A DNA stretch of 32,294 nt from an uncultured Lachnotalea sp. (GTDB lineage: Bacteria; Bacillota; Clostridia; Lachnospirales; Lachnospiraceae): assembly GCA_947066815.1 (NCBI GenBank), contig CAMSZT010000036.1, positions 1 to 32,294 of the forward strand. The letters are read 5' to 3'. A program made the translations under genes and the position numbers. Positions 17,258 through 25,133 of the stretch are shown piece after piece. Below the pieces are notes generated by a model. It was not told the DNA's origin, did not search any database, and saw only the letters and a list, made by a program, of their open reading frames with translations. How positions within the stretch are numbered: the stretch's first letter is position 1; each line of letters begins with the position of its first letter.

Positions 17258-17767
17258 TCAAGCTTTTCCGCCCGCGCCGGGAAGATAAAAGACCGCGGTG
17301 GCGAGGGCCGCCGGCTTCCGGTCGGATCCCCGCCTGGCCTCCGCTCTGAGATTCGCCATGTGGCCGCCCAGGCGCACCAGCTTCGCCGTCACCAACAGCC
17401 GGTCCCCGCCAAAGACCGGCCGCAGATAATCCACGTTCAGGGAGACCGTCGAGGCCAGAAGGTTCTCGCTCATATAGCGGGTCACCATCCCACAGGCCGT
17501 GTCGATGGCCGTACCGATGAGCCCTCCGTGCATCGCCCCGTTGGGATTTAACTCCCAGTCCTCCACCTCGTAGGCCAGGGTCACCTCCGCCTCCTCCTCG
17601 CTGCAGGAGACCAGTGTTTTCTTCATCATATCGTGGATGCGGACGCCGTGCGTCCCGGTACTCGCAAGCACCAGCTCAAGACCCTGCCTCATGACCGCCT
17701 GCCGCTCCTCCGAAGAAGCCTCCGCCGAAAGCTTCCTTTTTTCTTCCAAGAATTTCTGATAATCCAT
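17258..17767 (-). CDS. Hotdog-fold thioesterase of the PaaI family
   Basis: The 169-residue protein has the hotdog thioesterase core: NPNGAMHGGLIGTAIDTACGMV (about 74-95), which contains the family N-x-x-G-x-x-HGG active-site region, then STVSLNVDYLRPV and GDRLLVTAKLVRLGGHMANLRAEA. Such enzymes hydrolyse acyl-CoA thioesters; the substrate cannot be told from sequence. An N-terminal charged extension of about 25 residues is longer than in typical PaaI. It starts 11 bases after gtrA, at the end of the topB-gtrA unit. No terminator is evident before glnS. Confidence 0.85.
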   Translation of the reverse strand: MDYQKFLEEKRKLSAEASSEERQAVMRQGLELVLASTGTHGVRIHDMMKKTLVSCSEEEAEVTLAYEVEDWELNPNGAMHGGLIGTAIDTACGMVTRYMSENLLASTVSLNVDYLRPVFGGDRLLVTAKLVRLGGHMANLRAEARRGSDRKPAALATAVFYLPGAGGKA

Positions 17768-17778
17768 TGCTTCCCGCC

Positions 17779-18216
17779 TCAGTCCTTTTTCTTTTGAAAC
17801 ACAAACAGCTTGCTGAGAAGATAATTTCCCGCCATCACCACTACCTGGCTCACAAGCTTCCCGATCTTGTCGCTGCCGCCAAGCAGTGTCACGAACACGT
17901 ACATGACCGCCATGTCCATGAGGAGGGTAGTCACCCTGGAGCCCACAAACCGCACCGCCTCCGCCAGCCGGTCCTCACTTTTGCTCTTGAACACAAAGCT
18001 CCGGTTGATCCCATAGGCGAAGGCCACCGCAAGGATCCAGGAGATCACATTGGCCGCCTGCAGCTCAAGGGCGTCTCCCGGATCCAGAACGGTCAGCACG
18101 CAAATATAATATACAGCAAGGCTGACGATGGTCGTCAGCACACCCGCGACGAGATAGTTGACGATCTCCTCGTATTTTTTATAAAGCTTCCCCAACTTGT
18201 CCCACATGTCATCCAC
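17779..18216 (-). CDS. GtrA-family membrane protein
   Basis: GtrA-like proteins are small four-helix membrane proteins linked to moving lipid-linked sugars across the membrane or to wall polysaccharide decoration. This 145-residue protein has four hydrophobic segments at about 18-41, 52-70, 91-111 and 118-139, with the family pattern VNYLVAGVLTTIVSLAVYY, NVISWILAVAFAYGINRSFVF and NYLLSKLFVFQK. Its start overlaps the topB stop by eight bases (18209-18216), so it is probably translated from the same mRNA. No glycosyltransferase neighbours it. Confidence 0.9.
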   Translation of the reverse strand: MDDMWDKLGKLYKKYEEIVNYLVAGVLTTIVSLAVYYICVLTVLDPGDALELQAANVISWILAVAFAYGINRSFVFKSKSEDRLAEAVRFVGSRVTTLLMDMAVMYVFVTLLGGSDKIGKLVSQVVVMAGNYLLSKLFVFQKKKD

Positions 18217-20287
18217 GCCCTCTTCCGGTCTGTTTTTTCTGATAGAAGCCCTCTGTCCGGCTGTAGCAGTCCCGGATCTGGGCGCCGTTGTTCAAGCGGA
18301 GTACATTGCCTGTCCTCCTGGCGACAAAATCCTCCAGCTTCTTCATATATTCTTCCCCGGTGATGGTCCCCTCCGCCACGTAGGTGAGGCCCTTTTCCCA
18401 GCTGGCCGTCAGTTCCGGGTTTAAGAGGGGACGTATGGACAGATACACGGTGTCATGGATCATCTCGCCCAGGAGCGTCGGGGTGATCACCTGCGTCTTT
18501 TTATTCAGCGCCAGATACTCATTTCCCACCAGTTTTTTCAGGATCTCTGCCCGGGTGGCGCTGGTGCCGATGCCGCTTCCCTTGATCTGGGCTCTCAGTT
18601 CCTCGTCCTCAATGAGCTGTCCCGCGTTCTCCATGGCCAGGATCATGGTCCCGGAGGTGTAGCGTTTCGGAGGGGAGGTCTCCCCCTCTTTGACCGAGAG
18701 GCCCTCCACCGGGAGCTTCTGCCCCTTCGCAAGCCGCTTCATAGCCTCCAAAAATTCCGGATCCCCTATGTCCGCCACCTCGCTTTCCGGATTTTTTCCG
18801 TTCGGACCATTGTCTCTTCCGGCTTCCTCCCTGTCCTCCGCCTGTCCCTTCCCTGTCTTCTTTCCGCCTCCGGCATATCCGGTCACGGCCAGATATCCCT
18901 CCTCCAGAAGCACGCGGAAATTGGCAAAAAACTTTTCCCCGCGGACGGAGAGCTCCAGGCCGAATTTCTGATAGACGGCCGGCGGATAAAAAATGCTCAG
19001 GAACCGCCGCACGATGGCCTCGTAGACCTTCACCGACACCGGGGAAAGTCCCTTCAGGGCTCCGATCCCCTGTCCGGTTGGGATGATGGCATAATGGTCT
19101 GTGATCTGTTTGTCATTGACGTACCTGGTCTTTGTGATTCCTTTGTAACTCCCCGTCTCCAAAATGTGGGAGACAAAACCCGCCACTCCCGGAATGGCAG
19201 AAAGACCCCCGATATTCTTCTGGATCTCCTTTGCCACCGCCGTGGAGAGGACTCTGGCGTCAGTCCTCGGGTAGGTCACCAGCTTTTTCTCATAGAGCTC
19301 CTGTACCACCCCCAGGGTCTCGTCGGGGCTCAGCTTGAACCGTCTGGAGCAGGTGTTCTGCAGCTCCGCCAGGTTGAACAGAAGGGGCGGATTTTTCTTC
19401 TCCCTCTTTTTCTCCAGGGCCGTGAGCTCCGCCGTCACCTGGCGCTCCTCCTCAAGGAAGGCGATCAATTCTTCCGCCTTCTCCCTAGTCCGGAACCCGT
19501 TCTCCTTGTAGAGATAAGGCGTCCCGAGATAACGGCTCCCGGATACGGCCCGCCACTCTGCGTCGAAAGTCTTTCCCTCGCAGGACACCGAGGCAAGGAC
19601 CCGGTAAAAAGGCGTCTTCACAAACTCCCGGATCTCCCTCTCCCGCCGGACAGCCATTCCCAGCACGCAGGTCATGACCCGCCCCACGCTGACCACGGTC
19701 CGTTTGGAATTCATGCAGCCGGAGATCACATTCCCGTACTTTAAAGTCAGAAGCCTGGAAAAATTGATCCCCATCAGATAATCTTCCTTGGCCCTGAGGT
19801 ACGCAGACTCGGCCAGGTTGTCGTAGGCGCTAAGATCCTTCGCCTCCCGGATCCCCTTGCGGATCTCCTCCTCTGTCTGGGAATCGATCCACACCCTGAG
19901 CCTCCGCTTTCCCTTCACCCCGGCCATCTGCTCCACCAGCCGGTAGATATATTCGCCCTCCCGCCCGGAATCGGTACAGACATAGATCGTGTCCACGTCC
20001 TCCCTGGTGAGAAGGCCCTTGACGACCTGAAACTGTTTCTTCACATTTCCGATCACTTCGTATTTAAACTTTTGGGGAAGGAACGGCAGGGTCTCCAGAC
20101 TCCACCGCTTATATTTGATATCATAAACCTCCGGATAGCTCATGGTCACCAGATGCCCCACGCACCAGGTCACAATGGCGTCCTCCGATTCCACGTAGCC
20201 GTCGCCCCGTCTGCCGCCCACCTTCAGGGCCTTGGCAAACTCCTGGGCAACGCTCGGCTTTTCCGCAATGTAAAGCGCTTTTCCCAT
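18209..20287 (-). CDS. topB: DNA topoisomerase III (type IA)
   Basis: Type IA topoisomerases cut one strand and decatenate or relax DNA. The 692-residue protein begins MGKALYIAEKPSVAQEFAKAL with Glu9 of the TOPRIM domain; the acidic TOPRIM motif CTDSGREGE lies at about 104-112, and the nucleophile Tyr339 sits in VTYPRTDARVL. SAYLRAKEDYLMGINFSRL and GIGTSATRAEILKKL are also family signatures. There is no C-terminal zinc-finger domain, and a charged, low-complexity loop (KKTGKGQAEDREEAGRDNG) is inserted in the C-terminal half. ATG 20285-20287 follows GGAGG by ten bases; an open frame upstream to 20413 is rejected as it crosses the promoter. Confidence 0.96.
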   Translation of the reverse strand: MGKALYIAEKPSVAQEFAKALKVGGRRGDGYVESEDAIVTWCVGHLVTMSYPEVYDIKYKRWSLETLPFLPQKFKYEVIGNVKKQFQVVKGLLTREDVDTIYVCTDSGREGEYIYRLVEQMAGVKGKRRLRVWIDSQTEEEIRKGIREAKDLSAYDNLAESAYLRAKEDYLMGINFSRLLTLKYGNVISGCMNSKRTVVSVGRVMTCVLGMAVRREREIREFVKTPFYRVLASVSCEGKTFDAEWRAVSGSRYLGTPYLYKENGFRTREKAEELIAFLEEERQVTAELTALEKKREKKNPPLLFNLAELQNTCSRRFKLSPDETLGVVQELYEKKLVTYPRTDARVLSTAVAKEIQKNIGGLSAIPGVAGFVSHILETGSYKGITKTRYVNDKQITDHYAIIPTGQGIGALKGLSPVSVKVYEAIVRRFLSIFYPPAVYQKFGLELSVRGEKFFANFRVLLEEGYLAVTGYAGGGKKTGKGQAEDREEAGRDNGPNGKNPESEVADIGDPEFLEAMKRLAKGQKLPVEGLSVKEGETSPPKRYTSGTMILAMENAGQLIEDEELRAQIKGSGIGTSATRAEILKKLVGNEYLALNKKTQVITPTLLGEMIHDTVYLSIRPLLNPELTASWEKGLTYVAEGTITGEEYMKKLEDFVARRTGNVLRLNNGAQIRDCYSRTEGFYQKKQTGRGRG

Positions 20288-20312
20288 AAACGAACTTCCT
20301 CCAACGGACTCT

Positions 20313-20341
20313 ATCATATCACAGGAAGCTCCAGGTTTCCA
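20313..20341 (-). promoter_or_regulatory. Probable promoter of topB-gtrA-thioesterase
   Basis: Minus strand: -35 TGGAAA (20336-20341, four of six matches), 17-base spacer, -10 TATGAT (20313-20318), 25 bases before the topB start. Confidence 0.5.
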
Positions 20342-20363
20342 TATTTTTGTGTGAAATCCGGCA

Positions 20364-20415
20364 GATTGCCCACACAGGCAGCCGAGATCGTCTCGAGCCG
20401 TCTGTGTGGGCAATC
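20364..20415. terminator. Long hairpin between surface-protein gene and topB
   Basis: Arms 20364-20377 and 20402-20415 are perfect 14-base reverse complements (GATTGCCCACACAG and CTGTGTGGGCAATC). The 24-base interior holds a further CGAGA-TCG-TCTCG stem. It begins eight bases after the surface-protein stop. No U-tract follows on the minus strand, so it is a likely but atypical terminator or 3'-end protecting structure. Confidence 0.6.
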
Positions 20416-20423
20416 CAAGTACC

Positions 20424-23400
20424 CTATGATCTTCTCTTTTGTCCGAATTCTTTTTCCGTCAGTCCTCTCCACTGTCCCATAAACTCCGGATACAGCTTCC
20501 TCCTGCGCCATCCGAGGACTCCAAGGACTGCCATCAGGCCGAAGGAGGTACAGAGTGTGGAGATCCACATGGCCGTTGGCGCATCGTCCCCGGTATAAGT
20601 GCCGCCCTTCCCGTCGGATACCGTCCCGTTCCCACCGGAATCCCCATTGTTGTTTCCCGACGTGGTCCCGTTATTTCCGAAATTCGTCCCGTTGTTCGTC
20701 CCCGTGGAACCGGTATAGGTCCATTTTGCGGTCACGGTCACATCTTTATCCGGCATGGTAAAGGTGGTCGTCGCACTGTCCGCATCGGCGAAGGTGACTC
20801 CGTCCTCCGTGGCCCAGCTATCGAACCGGTAATTCTGCCTGGTCCCCGCCTGTATGGTGACCGTCGCCCCTGCCGCATAGGTTCCCGCGCCCGACGTCTG
20901 GGCGTAGCTACTGTTCACCGTCACCGTATGGGAGGTCTGTGCCGGCGTGTCCGCCTCAAAGACGGCCGTCAGGTTTCTGTCCGCCGTGATCTCGAATGTA
21001 TAGCTTGCGCTGCTGCTGACCTCGCTGCCGTTTTCCGTCCAGCGCACAAAATGATATCCTTCGTTTGCCGTGGCCGTGACCATGACCTGGGAGCCGGCCT
21101 CATAGGTTCCGCTTGTGCCGCCGCCGGACACCTCCGCCTTTCCGCCCGCCGCCGGACTGGCGCCCACCGTGACGGTGCAGGTCTCCGCCGGCTCGCTGCT
21201 TACGGCCTTAAAAGAAGCCTGTATGGTGTGGTCCCGGGTCACATTGCGGAAGGTATATTCCCCCCGGTCGGAGAGCTGCCCCGTGACATCCTCCGCCCCG
21301 TCCACCAGGACCTTCTCCACCTCATAACCCTCCTCCGGGGTCACTGTGAAGGAAGCGTTTCCCCCTTTTAAGACCTCTGCGCTTGAAGGGGTGATCGTCC
21401 CCCCTTCGCCCTCGGTCTCCGCCGTTATGGTACAGGTCTCCGCGGCCGCTCCGGGACTCGTCACCGTAAACTCCGCCGTCACTACCGCCTGCGCGTCGTC
21501 CGCACGCCGGTTCCCGGTAATGGTGATGGTCTCTTTATAGGTCCCCTTTGAAAGCCCCGCCTTCGGCTGCACGGTAAAGGAAGCCGTTTCTCCCGGCGTG
21601 ATCAGAAGCTTCGATCCCGAAAAACTGCTGATGGTGAAGGGGCGGTCATCATAGTCCGCCGTCTCCGTGGATTTGCTCAAATGGATATCCTGATTCCCCG
21701 TATTTTTCACCGTCACGGTCTTTGCCTCCGGCCGCCCGTAGCCTTCCTCCGCACTTCCAAAGTCAAGGTCCGCCGGATCCACGGAGATGGAATAGCGGGC
21801 CTTCTCCGTAACCTTAAAGGAGAGAGGGATCACTTTCTCCTCCTGATTTCCGCCGGCCCCCGTATAGGAGACCGCGACCGACCCGGGATACTCTCCCACA
21901 GCCAGCCCGCTCTTCGGCTGAACCTTGAAGGTCACACTTTGTTTGAGCGCAAGGGTCGTCTCCGGAAACGTCTCCGCTAAAACATAATCCCCTGCGATGG
22001 CCGGCGGCTTTACGGTGGCCGGCTGGTTTCCGGTATTCGTGATCGTTATTTCTTCAGAAAGCTCCCCGTAATCCTCCTCCTGAACGCCAAAATCGAGAGA
22101 GGCAGGATCCACGTCAAGGGAGTAGACCTGGGCCACATCCGCAGATACCGAAACCGGATAAGTGTCGCTCACATTCGGTGTGGAGGCTTTGTCCTTCGCA
22201 GCAATATAAACAATGTATTCGGTCCCCGATGTCAGACCGTCGACCTCAAAGGTCTGCGTCAGGACATCGGCGGGGATATCGGTTCCCTTCCCGGTCGTAT
22301 CGATAACAGGGGCCGGATCGCCTTTTTTTACCACTTTATAGTAATATTCACCCGCCTCGCTGCTGGTAAAGGTGATCCTCGCTTCCGTACCGCTGAGGCG
22401 TTCCGCTTTTAACTCAGTCAGAACAGGTTTCTTCGAATCTTTGACTTTGATCGCTATATCGGAGAAATCACTGGCCGAACCGGTCAGCGCAGAGCCCTGG
22501 CCCGCCTTTTTCTCTTCATTAAATATTTTAAGCGTATAACTGCCCTCCGGCAAGTCTTTCGGGACCGCGACCGTTCCCGTGCCGTTCTTCTTGTCGTCTG
22601 TCTTTACATCGCAGATCTGCCCATGGTACAGGACATTGCCGTCGGCGTCGGCGAGCAGGAAAGAGACATACTCGTCATCTCCCCTCATCGCGTCCTGATA
22701 CGTAATGTCGATATTTCCCCCCTTATCCTGATCCAGCTCGACCGGGCCGGAACCACTCCCCCCGTCAAGGTAGGCTTTAAAGGTACGGCTAGTATCCCTT
22801 AAAACGATCCTCCAGCCGGCCCCCTTGTCCGCCTCCAGAGGCACAGTCGCATTCGTTCCCGCAGACGAAGATCCGCCGGACTCCACGAATAAAACCTGAC
22901 TCATATCCAGTTTAAAAGCCGGACGTACCCCGTAGTAGGGGGAATTCACCAGCACATGATTAGTGAGCCCGTCACGCTCGACTACCAGCACCTTATTGTT
23001 GTCTGTAGGAAGAGGAGTCCGCAGCCACCAGGAGATATTCTTAAATATCCGCAGACTAGGCGATCCAAAACCATATGCCGCATTTTTCACATCCGCCTCG
23101 GACAAAAAGAACACATTATCCGCCGACAGGACATCGTCAGACACTGCCAGAAACGCCGCTCTTTCTTTGTCCGTAAAAGGGCTTGCTGCCAGCCCGGAAG
23201 ACGTTTCCCCCGCAAAATCCTTACACCATGCCTGGGCGTTGCTTCCGGACCATGTATTACTGTCTGTTTCGCTCTTGTTAAATTGTATATTTCCTCCCAG
23301 CTGCTCGTCTGCCAGAAGAAACAAGACCGTCTTTCCGCCGCTGGTCTCAACGTCCAAAACTCTCCAGGCAAGAGGAGCAGGAGGAGTATCCGCAGAGGAG

Positions 23401-23633
23401 CCTCTGGCCCCAAAATAAACGTGATCATACTCGCCTGCGCGATAGCCCAGGATCCCGCCGCCAGGAGCCGTCGGATCCACCAGCAGAACCGACCTCCGCT
23501 CCCTTGCCGCCCGGCTCGCCGCCGTCCGTGGATTTCCCGAAGTCCCGGGCACCGCAAAAACCGTGGCCGGCATCATCCCTGCCGCCAGACAGACCACAAG
23601 CAAAAGACTGAGGAGTCTTCCTTTTCGTCTCAT
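20424..23633 (-). CDS. Large secreted, membrane-anchored multidomain surface protein
   Basis: The 1069-residue protein has a signal peptide (basic MRRKGR, hydrophobic core, cleavage after VFA at 27). Residues about 60-250 fit the DUF6273 pattern (PLAWRVLDV, TWSGSNAQAWCKDF, WWLRTPL, GVRPAFKL). Then follow an Fn3-like domain (about 402-497), two related Ig-like domains (503-610 and 613-725, each with DPAxLDFG, TNTGNQ/KNTGNQ and VQPKxGL), three InlB_B-like repeats (732-970), a Gly/Asn/Thr-rich linker and a membrane helix at about 1020-1042 ending WRRRK, with a 25-residue basic tail. There is no LPXTG; TGDD before the helix is the only anchor-like motif. ATG 23631-23633 follows GGGGGAA. Role probably adhesion or wall interaction (inference). 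Confidence 0.85.
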   Translation of the reverse strand: MRRKGRLLSLLLVVCLAAGMMPATVFAVPGTSGNPRTAASRAARERRSVLLVDPTAPGGGILGYRAGEYDHVYFGARGSSADTPPAPLAWRVLDVETSGGKTVLFLLADEQLGGNIQFNKSETDSNTWSGSNAQAWCKDFAGETSSGLAASPFTDKERAAFLAVSDDVLSADNVFFLSEADVKNAAYGFGSPSLRIFKNISWWLRTPLPTDNNKVLVVERDGLTNHVLVNSPYYGVRPAFKLDMSQVLFVESGGSSSAGTNATVPLEADKGAGWRIVLRDTSRTFKAYLDGGSGSGPVELDQDKGGNIDITYQDAMRGDDEYVSFLLADADGNVLYHGQICDVKTDDKKNGTGTVAVPKDLPEGSYTLKIFNEEKKAGQGSALTGSASDFSDIAIKVKDSKKPVLTELKAERLSGTEARITFTSSEAGEYYYKVVKKGDPAPVIDTTGKGTDIPADVLTQTFEVDGLTSGTEYIVYIAAKDKASTPNVSDTYPVSVSADVAQVYSLDVDPASLDFGVQEEDYGELSEEITITNTGNQPATVKPPAIAGDYVLAETFPETTLALKQSVTFKVQPKSGLAVGEYPGSVAVSYTGAGGNQEEKVIPLSFKVTEKARYSISVDPADLDFGSAEEGYGRPEAKTVTVKNTGNQDIHLSKSTETADYDDRPFTISSFSGSKLLITPGETASFTVQPKAGLSKGTYKETITITGNRRADDAQAVVTAEFTVTSPGAAAETCTITAETEGEGGTITPSSAEVLKGGNASFTVTPEEGYEVEKVLVDGAEDVTGQLSDRGEYTFRNVTRDHTIQASFKAVSSEPAETCTVTVGASPAAGGKAEVSGGGTSGTYEAGSQVMVTATANEGYHFVRWTENGSEVSSSASYTFEITADRNLTAVFEADTPAQTSHTVTVNSSYAQTSGAGTYAAGATVTIQAGTRQNYRFDSWATEDGVTFADADSATTTFTMPDKDVTVTAKWTYTGSTGTNNGTNFGNNGTTSGNNNGDSGGNGTVSDGKGGTYTGDDAPTAMWISTLCTSFGLMAVLGVLGWRRRKLYPEFMGQWRGLTEKEFGQKRRS

Positions 23634-23704
23634 TCTGATTCCCCCATGAGAGCTTCCCATATATTTTAGGAATCTCATATATTAGAATTATATTTAATAT
23701 CCTT

Positions 23705-23733
23705 ATTTTACAGGATTCTTTTCTAAAAAGCAA
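23705..23733 (-). promoter_or_regulatory. Promoter of the surface-protein gene
   Basis: Minus strand: -35 TTGCTT (23728-23733), 17-base spacer, -10 TAAAAT (23705-23710), followed by an AT-rich leader of about 65 bases. Confidence 0.6.
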
Positions 23734-23803
23734 GCTTTTAAAACCGCTGGTAATCCCTGACATTCTTCATCTCTGAGTAAAACGACAGAATTTCTCCGGA
23801 TAT

Positions 23804-23839
23804 GATGGTGTTTCTTGATAGGATGGTGTTTCTTTATGG
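23804..23839. repeat. Two tandem 18-bp direct repeats in an intergenic gap
   Basis: GATGGTGTTTCTTGATAG is followed directly by GATGGTGTTTCTTTATGG (15 of 18 identical). The 294-base gap between the surface-protein start and the Rpn stop otherwise holds the surface-protein promoter and a 33-codon plus-strand frame (23836-23937, starting MDQYINFDGLPF) that is preceded by a weak GGATGG. That frame is too short and weakly supported to call a gene. Confidence 0.6.
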
Positions 23840-23927
23840 ATCAATACATAAATTTCGATGGACTGCCGTTTTCCCCCGCCAATCCCGGTTTTCATACAGA
23901 TTCATATAGATTTGATCACAGACAGGA

Positions 23928-24944
23928 TTATAACTGATACTCCTTCCATATCTTTTCTAAAAATTCCGGCTCACCGGACAAACGGGAAACCTCTTCCGCT
24001 CTGCCGTCCGCAAGCATTTTGCCGATCAAAGTAAGGAGTCTCTGCGTTGCCGTTTCCGTTGCTTCTTTTGTCACAGCCTCCGTGATTTCTTTTGTCACCT
24101 TCTCGGTCACTTCTCCCGTTACCCTTTTGGTTACTTCCTCGGTCACCCTTTCGGTTACTTCCTCGGTCACCTTTTCGGTTACTTCCTCGGTCACCTTTTC
24201 CGTTACTTCCTCGGTCACCCTTTCCGTTACCTCTTCGGTGAGCCGTTCAGCCATTGCTTCCGTCTCTTCTCTCACTCCTCTTTTCACTTCCCGATCAATG
24301 TACTCTCCGAGCAGCATATATCGTCCCTCCCATCTCCGGCTCCGTTTCAGGCCGGTAACCCGTTCATGGATCACGCTGATTTTGGATTCTCCGCTCTCTG
24401 CCGCCAAGGCAGCCGTGGTATTCTCCACATAATGGAGAAAATGGACCAGGAGCGCCGGCACTCCAGACGGATCCTTTCCCCTGGTATTCAAAAATATTTT
24501 CTTCGTACCGTCCTCCAGGGGAAAATCCTTTTCCAGACACCGGTTCTCAAACGTGTAACGATACAGTCCATGAGAAAACGGGTCAAATGTACAGATGAAG
24601 ATCACATAGCTGGGCTTCAGTTCCGAAAAACCCTCGCTAGGCTTAAGCGAGGTGGCGTCCATTTCTGCCTGATGAAAACGGCTCCGCTTCGGAAGATTAT
24701 GCTCATCCTCGTTCTGCATCTCCAAATTGTATCCCACCTGCATTTCATCTCCGGCATAAATGTCCAGCCGCAGACTCCTGTAATCCGAGCTGAACAACAA
24801 CGTCTCCTCCGCGCGGACCTTTACCCGTCCAACAGGCTCTCCCAAAATGATCTCCAGGATCAGGCGGCAGATCTCTTCATCCTGAAGAGCGGCCCCAAAC
24901 AAAAAAGAATCCTTTAAATCCAGTTCCTGAAAACTCTTTCTCAT
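23928..24944 (-). CDS. Rpn-family PD-(D/E)XK nuclease / transposase-like protein with repeat tract
   Basis: Rpn proteins (PDDEXK_2 transposase-like) are DNA nucleases that promote RecA-independent recombination in E. coli. The 338-residue protein has the expected N-terminus (FQELDLKDSFLFGAALQDEE), Asp61 in RLDIYAGDE and Glu75-x-Gln77 in YNLEMQNED, which form the PD-(D/E)XK catalytic set, then PKRSRFHQAEMDA and PSYVIFICTFDPF. Residues about 235-299 are an eight-residue-periodic helix of VTE/VTK units, followed by a C-terminal helix typical of the family. Start follows AGGAGG by seven bases and it has its own consensus promoter. Such genes are often numerous per genome; its current role is unknown. 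Confidence 0.88.
   Translation of the reverse strand: MRKSFQELDLKDSFLFGAALQDEEICRLILEIILGEPVGRVKVRAEETLLFSSDYRSLRLDIYAGDEMQVGYNLEMQNEDEHNLPKRSRFHQAEMDATSLKPSEGFSELKPSYVIFICTFDPFSHGLYRYTFENRCLEKDFPLEDGTKKIFLNTRGKDPSGVPALLVHFLHYVENTTAALAAESGESKISVIHERVTGLKRSRRWEGRYMLLGEYIDREVKRGVREETEAMAERLTEEVTERVTEEVTEKVTEEVTEKVTEEVTERVTEEVTKRVTGEVTEKVTKEITEAVTKEATETATQRLLTLIGKMLADGRAEEVSRLSGEPEFLEKIWKEYQL
24048..24242 (-). repeat. In-frame tandem repeat tract inside the Rpn-type gene
   Basis: At DNA level a unit of 24 bases, GGTTACTTCCTCGGTCACC followed by TTTTC on the plus strand, recurs four to five times between about 24131 and 24236, with more degenerate units up to 24048. Each unit encodes eight residues of the pattern VTEEVTEK/R, so gain or loss of units would keep the reading frame. 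Confidence 0.85.
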
Positions 24945-24987
24945 AAAATATCCTCCTTATGTCCCGGAGAATATTCTGTCCGGATCT

Positions 24988-25016
24988 ATTATAACAGGCA
25001 TCCGTTTCCATGACAA
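24988..25016 (-). promoter_or_regulatory. Promoter of the Rpn-type gene
   Basis: Minus strand: -35 TTGTCA (25011-25016), 17-base spacer, -10 TATAAT (24988-24993), 43 bases before the start codon. Near-consensus, so the gene is probably transcribed. Confidence 0.8.
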
Positions 25017-25046
25017 GTACTTCCCACTTGCTTCCCCGCCAAGCCA

Positions 25047-25112
25047 GGAAGCCGCCCGGCCTTTCCATCCCGGCAGATAACGTCTGTGGGATGGAAAGGC
25101 CGGGCGGCTTCC
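25047..25112. terminator. Long perfect hairpin after glyA
   Basis: Arms 25047-25071 and 25088-25112 are perfect 25-base reverse complements around a 16-base loop that contains a further CAGA/TCTG pairing. It starts 21 bases after the glyA stop, between glyA and the Rpn promoter. No U-tract follows the stem on either strand, which is atypical for intrinsic termination. Confidence 0.65.
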
Positions 25113-25133
25113 GTCAGATCATCGGTCCTTTAT

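Noticed and set aside
16439-17551. A 370-codon plus-strand open frame opposite glnS and the thioesterase
   Set aside because: It spans two real genes and the glnS promoter on the other strand, with no start signal.
18455-19744. A 429-codon plus-strand open frame opposite topB
   Set aside because: It lies wholly antisense to a gene with complete topoisomerase motifs, has no ribosome-binding site and its translation is Arg/His/Leu-rich without family features; long antisense frames are expected at this GC content.
24048-24242. Possible CRISPR array
   Set aside because: The repeats are contiguous, without unique spacers, and encode an in-frame helical repeat.
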